NCBI RefSeq assembly: GCF_019977735.1
Contig: NZ_AP025018.1
Coordinates: 6,390,580-6,454,579, forward strand
Reading direction: 5' to 3'
Origin: Calothrix sp. PCC 7716
GTDB taxonomy: Bacteria; Cyanobacteriota; Cyanobacteriia; Cyanobacteriales; Nostocaceae
DNA length: 64,000 nt
Part shown: positions 53,848-63,878 of the stretch, one piece after another
Layout of the letters: every line of letters starts with the position of its first letter
Numbering within the stretch: position 1 is the first letter of the stretch
The notes under the pieces: generated by a model
Told to the model about the DNA's origin: nothing
The model's input: only the letters and a program-made list of their open reading frames with translations
Databases searched by the model: none
Made by a program: the position numbers and the translations under genes

Positions 53848-54622
53848 ACCTCTCTTGTGGAGCGGGCATCCCTGCCCGCCTTACTGTAGGAACGGGCAAG
53901 GATGCCCATTCCACAATACAAATGCCCATTCCACAATACAAATGCCCATTCCACAATGACAAAATTAAAATCTTAAAAAAATATTAAATATCTTTTTTGA
54001 GTCAGGATAAAGAGATAGCGTATAGTTCGGTTGCAAATTTAAATAATTAAAACCACAAAATATTAAGAAATATAACTTATTGTAAACTTTTTTAAAAAAT
54101 CTGGTTTTCCGAGTTGAAAAACTGTAAAAAATAAAGAAAATATAAAATCAAGCCTCTACAGGCATACGTGTATATCTACTTTTTGGTTTCTAAAGCTCAA
54201 TTCATAGCAGAATTCTGCTGATTCTGACAAATATGTCAGATGTAGTTGTAATTGAAGTTGAATGTTAACGTAAGATAGGTACTCGCGCCCTAGTCCCAAT
54301 TAGGAAAACTAGCAGAAGCCTGATGATAGCTGTTTTTAAAGGTATTTTCATCCCTTGACTGAATTTTTCTTTAGAAGCAGGATTTTTACTTTTATTCATC
54401 TACCGTTTGACTTACCCAATATATGAGCAATAGTTCCTTAATAATCACGAATCATTTTTAAGTACGTGGGCTTTCTTAAATATCAAAAATTCTATAAGTT
54501 CGTATGTTAGTGCTTCAAGCTTAAAAGCGTGAACCACTGACTGCAAATTTTAGTTTATTGATACCCATCTACTTACCACAGTTCATTTTAATATTTCTCA
54601 CGTACTGAGGAGCCGTATCCGA
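53848..54622. other. Spacer between cysteine synthase and the NYN gene
   Basis: 775 bases with hairpins and tandem repeats at its start (53862-53958), then AT-rich DNA to the NYN start. No gene seen. Confidence 0.65.
53862..53958. repeat. GCGGGC hairpin plus 20-base tandem repeats
   Basis: Hairpin GCGGGCA-TCCC-TGCCCGC (53862-53879), a GGGCAAGGATGCCC palindrome (53894-53907), then nearly three copies of AATGCCCATTCCACAATACA (53901-53958). The segment AACGGGCAAGGATGCCCATT also stands at 11890 before the hupL end. Hairpin part probably ends cysK transcription. Confidence 0.8.
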
Positions 54623-55252
54623 ATGCAGCTACTTCCACGACCTCAGATGAATAATCGATTGCGATTAAAACTAGAATCTGAGCAGTCAAATGAAGCACCA
54701 AATCTTGAGGTTGTGAAACCATCGCAGCCACATCGTGATAGGCGAGAACGTTTTCAGCTTGAAGCAGGGCGCGTTGCTATTTTTATCGATGGTGCAAATT
54801 TATTTTATGCAGCAATGCAACTCAACCTCGAAATTGATTATGCTAAACTGTTACGCTGTCTAGCTAAAGAACGTCAATTAGTTCGAGCTTATTTTTATAC
54901 TGCTTGCGATAGCACTAACGATAAACAGCAAGGTTTCTTACTGTGGATGAGTCGTAATGGTTATCGTGTAGTTACAAAAGAGTTAATTCAATTTCCCGAT
55001 GGTTCTAAAAAAGCCAATCTTGACGTTGAAATAGCTGTTGATATGATTACCTTATCAAAACACTGTGATACTATTGTACTTCTTAGTGGTGATGGCGACC
55101 TTGCCTATGCAGTAAATTCGATTGCTTACAAAGGTGTGCAAGTCGAAGTAGTTAGCTTGGCATCAATGACCAGCGATAGTTTAATCAATGTTGCTGATTG
55201 CTACACCGATTTAGAAGAAATTAAAGGAGATATTCAGCGAACAAAAGTCTAA
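54623..55252 (+). CDS. LabA/NYN-domain protein (DUF88)
   Basis: 209 residues. PIN-like NYN domain from about residue 48: VAIFIDGANLFYAA (Asp56), a conserved acidic motif KANLDVEIAVDMI (Asp134, Asp140) and LLSGDGDLAYAVN (Asp157, Asp159) form the metal site of a putative RNase. The first 47 residues are polar and disordered. LabA in Synechococcus works in circadian feedback, but the family is broad. A GAGG site precedes the ATG. Convergent with the next gene. Confidence 0.88.
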   Translation: MQLLPRPQMNNRLRLKLESEQSNEAPNLEVVKPSQPHRDRRERFQLEAGRVAIFIDGANLFYAAMQLNLEIDYAKLLRCLAKERQLVRAYFYTACDSTNDKQQGFLLWMSRNGYRVVTKELIQFPDGSKKANLDVEIAVDMITLSKHCDTIVLLSGDGDLAYAVNSIAYKGVQVEVVSLASMTSDSLINVADCYTDLEEIKGDIQRTKV

Positions 55253-55273
55253 AAATCTTTACCCAAAAACTTT

Positions 55274-56371
55274 TTAAGATGAACGAAATAATACTCGTCC
55301 CGGTAATACTTCGTCGTTAATTTTGGCATAAACACGCAAGCACGCCGAAACTTCTCCTGGTACTCCACCAACATCAAGTTGCAAGTCGTCTTTTGACCAC
55401 GTGTATACATCGGCATAAGTACCCCATAGTGGACGAAGTAATACTTGATAACCAGCGTTGCGTGCGCGTTCAACAACAGTATCAAGAGTGCGACGTGTTT
55501 CTTGTTGCAATTTGCCCCACCATGAGTAACGGTCACATGGTGGTAAATATACTAATGAGTGAATAGCTTCATCTAAATCTAGTCGTGCGCGTAGTACAAC
55601 AATAAGGTCAGAATTATCAATAGTACTTTGAACGCGACGAAACCTTTCAATCAAAACAGTCACATATTTAGAACGTTCGTCTTCGTTGCTTAATGACCTG
55701 ACTCCAAAGCGGTCTACACTTTTAAGCGCATGATGCAGTGACGCATCAATATTAATAAACTTTATACAAGTCGAAACAACTCCAGCCAGAAATACTAACT
55801 CATCACTAGTATCTTCTTTGACTAGTTGCTGTGATATCGGCGCCCGGTCAGACAAGCATAAACCCGTTGATTTAATGCTTCCTGTCAAACCTGGAAACAT
55901 AATTTCACAGCGATTAAATGGTAGCTGTCTATATACACGATGGTCTAAAACGGCGCCAACTTCTTCTGCAAGCGTAAACGAAAGATGGCGCCAACTATCA
56001 GCAAGTTTTTCAGGAACTCGCAATAACAACCGTTGAATTTCATTCCACAAATCAGCATCCGAAGTACTACAAAATTCATACTCCCCGATATACTGCGATA
56101 ACTCTCGGTCAGCCAGTAATTTATCAGCTATATGCTGTAACTTCAGGTCATTTACGTTTTGCTCAAACACATCCTCTGGTTTTAAAATTTCTTCTGACCC
56201 TAAAAGCACATCAAGTTCTTCAACAAGAGCTTGACAAGCATTACTACCCAAATCAGAATCCACAGATTCAAGTGCTTGCTGCAACTGACTTCGCAAACCA
56301 TGTAGTCCCAAACGCAGTACCCAAGCAAGCTGTGATTCTTCAAGTGTCAATAATTTACTAAGATTTTCCAT
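55274..56371 (-). CDS. Uncharacterised protein of the dynamin/actin-like locus
   Basis: 365 residues from ATG 56371, chosen because GGAGAGGATT stands just before it (an ATG at 56401 opens the frame further). Soluble; N-terminal half helical (LSKLLTLEESQLAWVLRLGL, then ELDVLLGSEEILKPEDVF), C-terminal half with beta patterns and YVTVLIERFRRVQSTIDNSD. No known motif. It runs in the same direction as the two large genes at 57813 and 61218, with the broken methyltransferase gene in between on +. Confidence 0.65.
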   Translation of the reverse strand: MENLSKLLTLEESQLAWVLRLGLHGLRSQLQQALESVDSDLGSNACQALVEELDVLLGSEEILKPEDVFEQNVNDLKLQHIADKLLADRELSQYIGEYEFCSTSDADLWNEIQRLLLRVPEKLADSWRHLSFTLAEEVGAVLDHRVYRQLPFNRCEIMFPGLTGSIKSTGLCLSDRAPISQQLVKEDTSDELVFLAGVVSTCIKFINIDASLHHALKSVDRFGVRSLSNEDERSKYVTVLIERFRRVQSTIDNSDLIVVLRARLDLDEAIHSLVYLPPCDRYSWWGKLQQETRRTLDTVVERARNAGYQVLLRPLWGTYADVYTWSKDDLQLDVGGVPGEVSACLRVYAKINDEVLPGRVLFRSS

Positions 56372-56441
56372 AATAAATCCTCTCCGGCGCCTAAAAAGCA
56401 CGTTAAGCTCAAAACTATAATTAGAATTATTAAAAAATTAT

Positions 56442-57669
56442 ATGGTTTTAAAAAATAGCGAACATCTTACTTATAAGGGCAATCTCAAGCAAACTCGTTA
56501 TGGATGGTTGAGATTAACACCTGCATATTCTGTCCATCTTGTTTCAGATATATTAAAGAACTACAAAGATAAAAATCTAGTTGTTCTTGACCCTTTTTGC
56601 GGAACTGGTACTACAGCACTGGTTTGTGCAGAACAAGGAATAGAAAGTGATACAACTGATATTAACCCATTTCTAAGATGGTTAGCATATGCTAAAACAA
56701 ATTCATACTCGGTAGAAGATATAAGAGCGTTTGAAGAATGTTCTCATGTGCTTGTTGAAAAAATATCAATCTCTCAAATAGAAACTTCATGGGTTCCTCC
56801 TTTACATCAAATAGAAAAGTGGTGGGATGAAAAAACACTAGCTACACTAAGCAGTATTATCAAAAATATTAATTTAATCGAAAACTCAATATCTTCTCAA
56901 ACAAGTAGTTTACTTAAGCTAGCATTCTGTCGTCTCATGATTGAGCGCGCTAATGTGAGTTTTGGGCATCAATCTATGTCTTTCCAAAAAAATACTCCTC
57001 CAAAATATCCATTGTTGGAAATGCTTGAAAACCCAATTATACTTCAATGGAAAGAAATATTTCATATAATTAAACAATCAGCATCTTCATATTACTCAAC
57101 CGCGCGTTTTTCTTTGTGATGCTCGCAATTTAAGTCTTAAATTAGAACCAAATCGTTACACATGCGTCATTACTTCCCCTCCTTATCCTAATCGTATGAG
57201 TTATATACGTGAATTGCGTCCTTATATGTATTGGTTGGGTTATTTGCAAAGCGGTCGAGAAGCGGGTGAACTTGATTGGAAAGCAATTGGTGGAACTTGG
57301 GGTTGCGCTACTAGTAATGTTGGTAAATGGGCGCCGGAATCTGATTTGAAAATTCCCTATGAGGGTTTTTACACAATCATAAACCAAATTACTCAAACAA
57401 GTGATTTGCTCGCACGCTATGTTCATAAGTATTTTTATGACATTGTGCTTCATAGTCAAGAGCTTTATAAGGTAGTTAAGCATGGAGGTTTTATTCATTA
57501 TATTGTGGGTAATTCAAAGTTTTATGATGTTATGCTCCCTGTTGAATCTATTTTTGCCAGCATCTTTCAAGATGTAGGGTTTACTAATATCAGCATTAAG
57601 ACAATTCGTAAACGCACTTCTAAAAAAGAACTTTTTGAGTTTCTCGTTTCAGCACAAAAACCTTGGTAG
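56442..57669 (+). pseudogene. DNA methyltransferase (SPPY type) split by a frameshift
   Basis: Two frames make one protein of about 400 residues. Part 1 (56442-57119) has the SAM motif LDPFCGTGTTALVCAEQG. Part 2, shifted by one base, reads VFLCDARNLSLKLEP and the catalytic TSPPYPNRMSYIRELRPYM, and ends at 57669 (KELFEFLVSAQKPW). The shift lies near 57100-57115 in a GCGCGTTTTTCTTTG stretch; part 1 hits TGA at 57117. TSPPY suggests cytosine-N4 or adenine-N6 methylation. Motif I comes before the catalytic motif. No restriction enzyme gene is adjacent. A sequencing error cannot be excluded. Confidence 0.85.
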
Positions 57670-57722
57670 GGGAAGTGTGAACCACAAAGGCACTAAGGAC
57701 ACAAAGAAGGAAAATTTAGTAT

Positions 57723-57739
57723 GGTGGGCACTACCCACC
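57723..57739. terminator. GGTGGGCACTACCCACC palindrome after the methyltransferase remnant
   Basis: Hairpin with one mismatch followed by TTACTTTTT; same type as at 5054. Fits a terminator for the + strand methyltransferase transcript. Confidence 0.5.
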
Positions 57740-57750
57740 TTACTTTTTAC

Positions 57751-57811
57751 ACTCCTAACTCCAGACTCCATACTCAGCACTCAGCACTCAGCACTCAGCA
57801 CTCAGCACTCC
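57751..57811. repeat. Heptamer array (CACTCAG type)
   Basis: Begins with degenerate ACTCCTA/ACTCCAG/ACTCCAT units and then runs through about six CACTCAG units, ending two bases before the stop of the large gene at 57813. Reads as the reverse strand of the CTGAGTG array at 1124. Confidence 0.88.
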
Positions 57812-57812
57812 T

Positions 57813-60800
57813 TTAATGTTCTCCAGAGAAGGGGTCGCGTTTTGCTTCGATGTCGTTGGGTTGAGGTTGGAGTGCGTCGCGAAATACACATCCTTCTTGG
57901 AGTAGGCATTCAGAGCTATTTGATGTCCAGTAAGGAATTTCAAAGGCGTGAACTCTTAGTATTCCTTTGGATGTTAGTGATACATAATACCTGCATGGAA
58001 ATTCACTACTGACTTGCGGTTGGGGTAGTTCACCAATTAGTTCCCATTGTTTGGATTTTGGGTTGTGGTATTGAAAGTAAAATGTGTGTTTACCGCTAAT
58101 TGGGAAGGGTGGTAGTTCTGCTATTAGTCCGGTAAATTCTGATGTTGTGTTTTCTTCGTCGCGGAAGATTTCAATTAGGTTACTGTAATCTTTTTCTCCT
58201 GAGAATAATAATGTGTGAGCGTCGGTTTTTAAGGCATTTGCTGATTCGATGATGTTTACCGCTATATCACCTGCTACTTTACCGTCATCTGTCACCATGA
58301 TTGGAATATTAATGGCTTTAGCTGCATCTATATATGGGATGCTGCTTGAGATAAAGTAATGTGGTAAACCACGACATAGTAATAAATCAATTTCTAGTTT
58401 CTGATTAATTTCAAACTGGATTTTAATATGATTTTTAAAATCATCTTCACTAATATCAAGCTGTCTACGCAGTGCATCACCGTTATAACTACCCCAAAGT
58501 TGAGGTTTTATATTTTCAAAGTCTTGACGAATAATATTATTCGTTAACTGCATTCCCTGCCAACCACTACGGAATTTAGCTATACCTTCTTTGGGTTGAA
58601 GTTGGTAGAGTTCTTGTCCTGCGTTAAATATCGGTTCAGGACTGGCACCTATTACTTCGCGTGTGAACGAACAAGGTAAAAAGTAAAATAGATTTTTAAC
58701 ATCTACATACAACTGATTGGCGCCTTTTCGCAATAGTTCTTTAGATTCTTTAGGTGCAAACCCAAGTTGACGGAGCTTTTCGGCAAAACAGGCGCCTGCG
58801 GATGTGGCTAATTTGGTATACTCAGGTTCAAAGGTGACTCGTTCAGAGTTCCATATAAAATAGTCAGACTGGCTAAATACTCGATATAGTTCACGGGTGA
58901 CTAAATCTAAATTGCAAGTTTTACCAGAAAGAATTAACCAATCGACTTGTTCATTGTAGTGATTGTAATTTGGTTTCTCGTGGTATTGATGGGATGTTCC
59001 GGATTTATGGGAGAGGGCATTTTCTACCAAACCCTGAGCAATAGCTACAGCTTCTTTAACTACAGGCGCCGTTGCTTTCTCAAATTGTTCTACTGTAAGA
59101 GTTACACTCAAACTATCTATCAGCGCACTTGGTAGTTTAATATCATTTTGCGCGAGCAGTTCAGCAATTTTCTGTCCGTCGAGAATATACATTGGTTCGG
59201 GTGCATCTTTGTGACGCTTTTGCCCTAGCGTTAATTTCGCATCTTCTGCATGTTCCCACAAACTGTAAAAGCTTTGAGCGCGCGAAGGTGAATTTTTCCA
59301 CCTTGTTGGAATAACTCTCTCAGCAGCATTAAGTGCTTCTTTGTAAGCTTCGTCTTCGCGAATTTCTTTATCTACACACGCAAGCAGTGAACCCGGATGA
59401 AATTTACCGCTTTCTAAAAATCTATCGCTTAACTCTTCTGGTTGTATCTTTAAAATATCTTTACCCATACGGTCATCAGCGACAGCAGTTAATAAACAAT
59501 CCGCAACCGCAGCTTTTAACAGCAAAAATAATCGTAGCGTGATTAATTCCCCACCTAACTGTAAATGTCCCGATGACCCCAATAACTTTGGCGTCAACTT
59601 ATAATATCGACCTCCGTCACCTCTATCTTCTCCCGGTTCAAACGGATTAATTTCTTCCAAAGTTAATCGAATTAGCGCTAAATCGGTCGTTCCCCCACCA
59701 ATATCTAACACTAATACATTTTGCCACCATTTCTCATTGTCATAACGGCAACGACTTTTAAATGATTCAATTCCTACATTCAAATCACCGCTAAACTCTC
59801 GCCATAAAAAGAAAATAGCTACAGATACCGCTTCATCATAAGCCATTTGGACATCAGCAATATCAAGCTTTTGTACCAAACTCTCAATTTCACGTCTTAC
59901 AAACGGTGATGCAATCGTTGGATACGTTACAACCGCACGGTAAAATTTACCCTCTGAACATTTACCTACGTTCGAGGTGCGATATTTTTCAATTAAATCA
60001 ATTAGGTGTGCATATGCTGACTGCAACAAAGTATTGATAGGTATTGTCTCTACTTCACCATCGAGCGAAATTTTACATGGTCTATCTTGACCGAAGTAGC
60101 GTTTAGGTGAATGTAAAAATCTTCCTTCAATATCTTCTTCACCTCTTTTAATGGCATCTAAACGATGCTGTTTGGCTTGTTCACCTAGAATAACTTTAAC
60201 TTCAGCATCTTTTTCTGATGTAGTTACCTTATGTAAACTAATAACTTCTAACTCGCTTGGTATTTCTGTAGAACGTCGATTTTTATCGAGTTCTACTGGT
60301 ATTAAACTTTGCCACTCTAACGCAGGTACTCGAAATACCTCATGGTATATCAAATTAAGATGTTTACTAGCTGCACGACGAAACCAATCCATCCGTTTAC
60401 CTAAACAGATTTCGATTTGGCGAATTACTTCTAGTAACTGTATGCTATTTACACCTTGAATTAATAACTCACCAAAGTTGTAGCGATTTGCAGCATTGGT
60501 ACAAGGATAATCTTTACCTAATTCAGAAAGAAACTTCTGCCATTCTACATCCCAGGCGCCGCGACTAGAGGTAGTAGCTTCTTCGACAGGACGCTTATCT
60601 AACCAAGATGCAATACGTGTACGCAGTTTTGTCTCTTGCTCAATAGGCAAAGTATCGGGAGTGACGATAACTTTAGGGTCATATAGCGTTACAGTTGAAT
60701 TGGAAGTACCAAAGTCAATTGCAAACCAACCAGGGTAGGTAAGATGTGACTTAGCAGGTATCATTGGTTCGGGTGGAATTAATTTTGCAGTCATTTGCAC

Positions 60801-61214
60801 AAAACGTGAGGATTCAGCGGCAAAAGTCCAAATATTACACTCAGCGGTTGTTTTTTTCATTACATTCAAAATCGGATTACTAAGAGCATCTGATTCAAAA
60901 TATTCAACCGTCACAAGCATTGTACAATTTACCCCAGCAGGTAAGGTTTGATACCAGTGACAATTAGCTTGTTTTAATCGTTGTGGAGTAGATAGTTTTA
61001 GTAGTTTATTAGTGCTAAAAGCGACACTTTTATACGCCGATTGAATTGCAATCGCTAAATCTTCTGGAACTCCACCGACTGTGATATTAATTCGAGATAC
61101 AAAGGGAATATTGGCGCCGTCAGCAGGTTTGATTTCGATAACAGGTAAAACGAGTAAGTCCTGCGTCTTTGCACGTAATTGATAGCGATTTAAAAGTTCA
61201 ATTTTGATACTCAT
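57813..61214 (-). CDS. Giant actin/Hsp70-fold ATPase, SrfB-like
   Basis: 1133 residues. An N-terminal domain of about 160 residues is followed by an actin/Hsp70 ATPase core: phosphate-1 AIDFGTSNSTVTLYD (165-179), connect-type MAYDEAVSVA (458-467), phosphate-2 LVLDIGGGTTDLALIRL (501-517), LGGELIT (553-559), HAEDAKLTLGQ (655-665) and adenosine motif WLILSGKTCNLDLV (759-772). Then about 350 residues of unknown fold. The plan and size recall enterobacterial virulence factor SrfB. It starts 3 bases after the GTPase gene, so the two are translationally coupled. Function unknown. Confidence 0.8.
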   Translation of the reverse strand: MSIKIELLNRYQLRAKTQDLLVLPVIEIKPADGANIPFVSRINITVGGVPEDLAIAIQSAYKSVAFSTNKLLKLSTPQRLKQANCHWYQTLPAGVNCTMLVTVEYFESDALSNPILNVMKKTTAECNIWTFAAESSRFVQMTAKLIPPEPMIPAKSHLTYPGWFAIDFGTSNSTVTLYDPKVIVTPDTLPIEQETKLRTRIASWLDKRPVEEATTSSRGAWDVEWQKFLSELGKDYPCTNAANRYNFGELLIQGVNSIQLLEVIRQIEICLGKRMDWFRRAASKHLNLIYHEVFRVPALEWQSLIPVELDKNRRSTEIPSELEVISLHKVTTSEKDAEVKVILGEQAKQHRLDAIKRGEEDIEGRFLHSPKRYFGQDRPCKISLDGEVETIPINTLLQSAYAHLIDLIEKYRTSNVGKCSEGKFYRAVVTYPTIASPFVRREIESLVQKLDIADVQMAYDEAVSVAIFFLWREFSGDLNVGIESFKSRCRYDNEKWWQNVLVLDIGGGTTDLALIRLTLEEINPFEPGEDRGDGGRYYKLTPKLLGSSGHLQLGGELITLRLFLLLKAAVADCLLTAVADDRMGKDILKIQPEELSDRFLESGKFHPGSLLACVDKEIREDEAYKEALNAAERVIPTRWKNSPSRAQSFYSLWEHAEDAKLTLGQKRHKDAPEPMYILDGQKIAELLAQNDIKLPSALIDSLSVTLTVEQFEKATAPVVKEAVAIAQGLVENALSHKSGTSHQYHEKPNYNHYNEQVDWLILSGKTCNLDLVTRELYRVFSQSDYFIWNSERVTFEPEYTKLATSAGACFAEKLRQLGFAPKESKELLRKGANQLYVDVKNLFYFLPCSFTREVIGASPEPIFNAGQELYQLQPKEGIAKFRSGWQGMQLTNNIIRQDFENIKPQLWGSYNGDALRRQLDISEDDFKNHIKIQFEINQKLEIDLLLCRGLPHYFISSSIPYIDAAKAINIPIMVTDDGKVAGDIAVNIIESANALKTDAHTLLFSGEKDYSNLIEIFRDEENTTSEFTGLIAELPPFPISGKHTFYFQYHNPKSKQWELIGELPQPQVSSEFPCRYYVSLTSKGILRVHAFEIPYWTSNSSECLLQEGCVFRDALQPQPNDIEAKRDPFSGEH

Positions 61215-61217
61215 CGA

Positions 61218-63842
61218 TTATTCTTCTGGATAACTTATGGCGACAATTTGCGAAAGTGCTTCTAACCAAGGTGGTTGTGGCGCCCTACCTTCACGGTTAC
61301 TTCGTTCTTCAGCACTGGCTATATACCTGAGTAACGGCTCATTTTTGGACTTGAGCAAATCTTGTAAGCTATCGACAATTTCTTTAGTGGCAACCGTGAA
61401 TGAAGATTTAACCTGTTTAGTTAACTGACTAACATACTGAATTAAGTGCAAACCAGAACTCGTAGTAATTTCATCGCGTAACCTTAAAACAGCAATTTGA
61501 TGATTAAACGGTCGTGGTGTAACTGGATACGATTTTTGCGGACTCCAGTCAAAAATTTGACATTGATTATGCTTACTATCTCTTTGTGCCAGAGGAAATA
61601 AAGCATCTGCTTGAATTGGTGTAATGCTACCAGATAAAGCACTGCGTTCAATAATTAACTTTTGCCACTTACTTACAGGCTCAATTGCTCTAAGTAAATT
61701 ACGGTAAAGACGAGCTTGTTTATTCCCATAATTATGCAGAATATACTGTTCCATTTCTGGAAGAATAAGTGAGTTGATTTTACTGCGCTCAAGTTCGACA
61801 TTGCGAGAAATTTTACCAAACAAATCAATAACAGCTTCTGTAATGCGGTCGTGAGCAAAAGCTTGCATATCGCGAAGAGTCTGAACAAAAGCTGGATAAA
61901 AATCTTCTGATGTCGTGGGTATTGAGTCATCAAACTCATCTTCCTCAAAAAATCTTTCACCCTTATCAAGCGAAATAATACCGTCTTTGGTACGGTCTAA
62001 TAATAAAGTCCACTCGCTCCAGTCAAAAAATATCTTGTTCGTCAGTTCATCTTTAACAATATCGCTAACTGATACACCGCTACGGTTGGTTAAAATAGGT
62101 TGTCTGTCTAAATCTTCTTGAAATTGCCTATAAACACCTACCAAAGTTTCCACCGCTTGTCTTAGCGTCAAAAATGCCGGATTCTCTACAACAGGCATGT
62201 ATGCAGCTACTTCCTGTAATGTATTTTCTAACTTCACCTGTTCACTCCGCAACACTTGAGCAGTTCGCTGCACATCTTCGAGTAACTGCTTCATTCCGTG
62301 AACTGACACATGTTCTTTAAGCAAAGAACGTAAGCGACTAATTCCACCATCATCAATATAATGACTAAGTTGTTTAGAAAGCGTGCTAGAAGCTGGTAAT
62401 AACTCGCTCAACTGCTGCCACTTATCGCGTGCGCGCAATTCCTCTAATTTATTGGGTATTTCTAAATCTGGTAAAAACTCAGGTGAACAAACTTGTACTA
62501 ACCGTGAAATCTCAGCCAACTTATTCAAACCATGTAGCTGCGATAACAAAACAATATTTTTCTTCTCAGTCGTTAAATTACTCGCACTGGCAACAATCAA
62601 TTGTAAAATCGGTAATTGTTCTAATACAACTTCTTCATTTAGTGGTTCGTTAAACACCGAAAATATCGCGTCATTATCTCCAGGTTCAGATACTTGCTGC
62701 ACTAATATATCTAACGCTCGCTCATCGCTAGGACTCATCGGCAACTGATTAAAACGTCCAACCCCTACAATAATGCGGTCTTTGAGGTCTTCACCCTTGT
62801 TACGTTCCAACATACTACGAATTTTTGCCGCAGTGGCGCCTCCAGGATATCTACCATTGAGTAACAGCAATATCGTTTGCACCTCAGCTAGTTCGCGTAA
62901 TGACAAAAAAGTATCACGAACACTAGAATCAGCGGCGCCTAATCCAGGAAAATCGAGCAAGATAAACTCGTTTGTACCCTGTAAACCCGATAAATCCCAA
63001 ATTTCGCGCGATAACTCGACGGTTACATCAATTCGACTAATCAGAGAAAACGTGTGTTGTAAATCTTCGGAATTTGGCGCCTGTAGATTATTCCAACGTT
63101 TATAAGGAGTAGGTATGCGCTCAAACTCAAGTTCCAAAATATTCATCGGTGGTTCGACGAGTCGTAACCCCTTTTTCGCTATTAATTGGTCAACTTGATA
63201 AACTCTGCCACAAATATCTGTTCCATATAAAGTGTAAGTTCGCACAAAAATAACTAATTCACGCAGTAAACACCGCAACTCTAAACTTTGGGTTTGATTC
63301 CAAGCTAACTCACACCATGTCAAGATACTTTTAGCATCAATAAAAGTAGTGGGTTGTAAAGAACGTAATGTAGCAATAGGCACCGGAGGTAACTTAGCAG
63401 CTTGTGCGCGTATTTCAACTTCTTTGAGCATAAACCGCAAGCACTCACGCACACCTTCGTGCGATAAATACTGCACAGTAAAGTGACCAACTTTAGTAGT
63501 TTGCAAACCCTGCTGCTGTACTAAATGAATTGCTGTCACGTTACCAGTAGTAGGAGTTTCACTTACAGGTAACGCATCTGCATATCCAATCAAACTCCCC
63601 AACAACAGAGTTTTACCACTGCTAAATTCTCCCATAATGCCAATTTTGACAGGAGAGGAAGAAATTTCAATCGTTTTTTGAGCGTAGTGCTGAAAGGTTT
63701 GAATTGATTCACTAATCGTCGTTTGTACCCAAGCTTGTGTAGGAGGAGGATTTTCTGCAACCAGGTTCAAACACTGAAGTATCGACTCACCATATTCCTT
63801 GTAGCGGCGTAACAATTCAACTGCCGTATCGCTTTTCATCAT
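61218..63842 (-). CDS. Dynamin-like GTPase, SrfC-like
   Basis: 874 residues (tandem ATG at 63842/63839; GGGAAGAAACA before). P-loop G1 GEFSSGKTLLLGSLIG (71-86), G2 ETPTTGNVT (95-103), G3 LLDFPGLGAAD (295-305), and a degenerate G4, VGRFNQLPM (361-369), instead of NKxD. An insert of about 180 residues separates G2 and G3. The C-terminal 500 residues are helical and include coiled coils (e.g. VQRTAQVLRSEQVKLENTL), as in bacterial dynamins. Probably membrane-associated and paired with the actin-like ATPase downstream. Confidence 0.82.
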   Translation of the reverse strand: MMKSDTAVELLRRYKEYGESILQCLNLVAENPPPTQAWVQTTISESIQTFQHYAQKTIEISSSPVKIGIMGEFSSGKTLLLGSLIGYADALPVSETPTTGNVTAIHLVQQQGLQTTKVGHFTVQYLSHEGVRECLRFMLKEVEIRAQAAKLPPVPIATLRSLQPTTFIDAKSILTWCELAWNQTQSLELRCLLRELVIFVRTYTLYGTDICGRVYQVDQLIAKKGLRLVEPPMNILELEFERIPTPYKRWNNLQAPNSEDLQHTFSLISRIDVTVELSREIWDLSGLQGTNEFILLDFPGLGAADSSVRDTFLSLRELAEVQTILLLLNGRYPGGATAAKIRSMLERNKGEDLKDRIIVGVGRFNQLPMSPSDERALDILVQQVSEPGDNDAIFSVFNEPLNEEVVLEQLPILQLIVASASNLTTEKKNIVLLSQLHGLNKLAEISRLVQVCSPEFLPDLEIPNKLEELRARDKWQQLSELLPASSTLSKQLSHYIDDGGISRLRSLLKEHVSVHGMKQLLEDVQRTAQVLRSEQVKLENTLQEVAAYMPVVENPAFLTLRQAVETLVGVYRQFQEDLDRQPILTNRSGVSVSDIVKDELTNKIFFDWSEWTLLLDRTKDGIISLDKGERFFEEDEFDDSIPTTSEDFYPAFVQTLRDMQAFAHDRITEAVIDLFGKISRNVELERSKINSLILPEMEQYILHNYGNKQARLYRNLLRAIEPVSKWQKLIIERSALSGSITPIQADALFPLAQRDSKHNQCQIFDWSPQKSYPVTPRPFNHQIAVLRLRDEITTSSGLHLIQYVSQLTKQVKSSFTVATKEIVDSLQDLLKSKNEPLLRYIASAEERSNREGRAPQPPWLEALSQIVAISYPEE

Positions 63843-63878
63843 TGTTTCTTCCCATTTCCCCTTTAGTGTTCAATATTG

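Noticed and set aside
55249-55536. Small frame on - within the 365-residue gene
   Set aside because: Overlaps the conserved frame in another phase, and the sequence is biased as expected for a shadow.
56442-57669. Programmed frameshift in the methyltransferase
   Set aside because: No slippery heptamer of known type or downstream pseudoknot was recognised; mutation or sequence error is simpler.
60151-60459. Coding frame opposite to the large ATPase gene
   Set aside because: An antisense shadow of a well-supported gene with no ribosome site or recognisable product; the same applies to other opposite frames in the two large genes.
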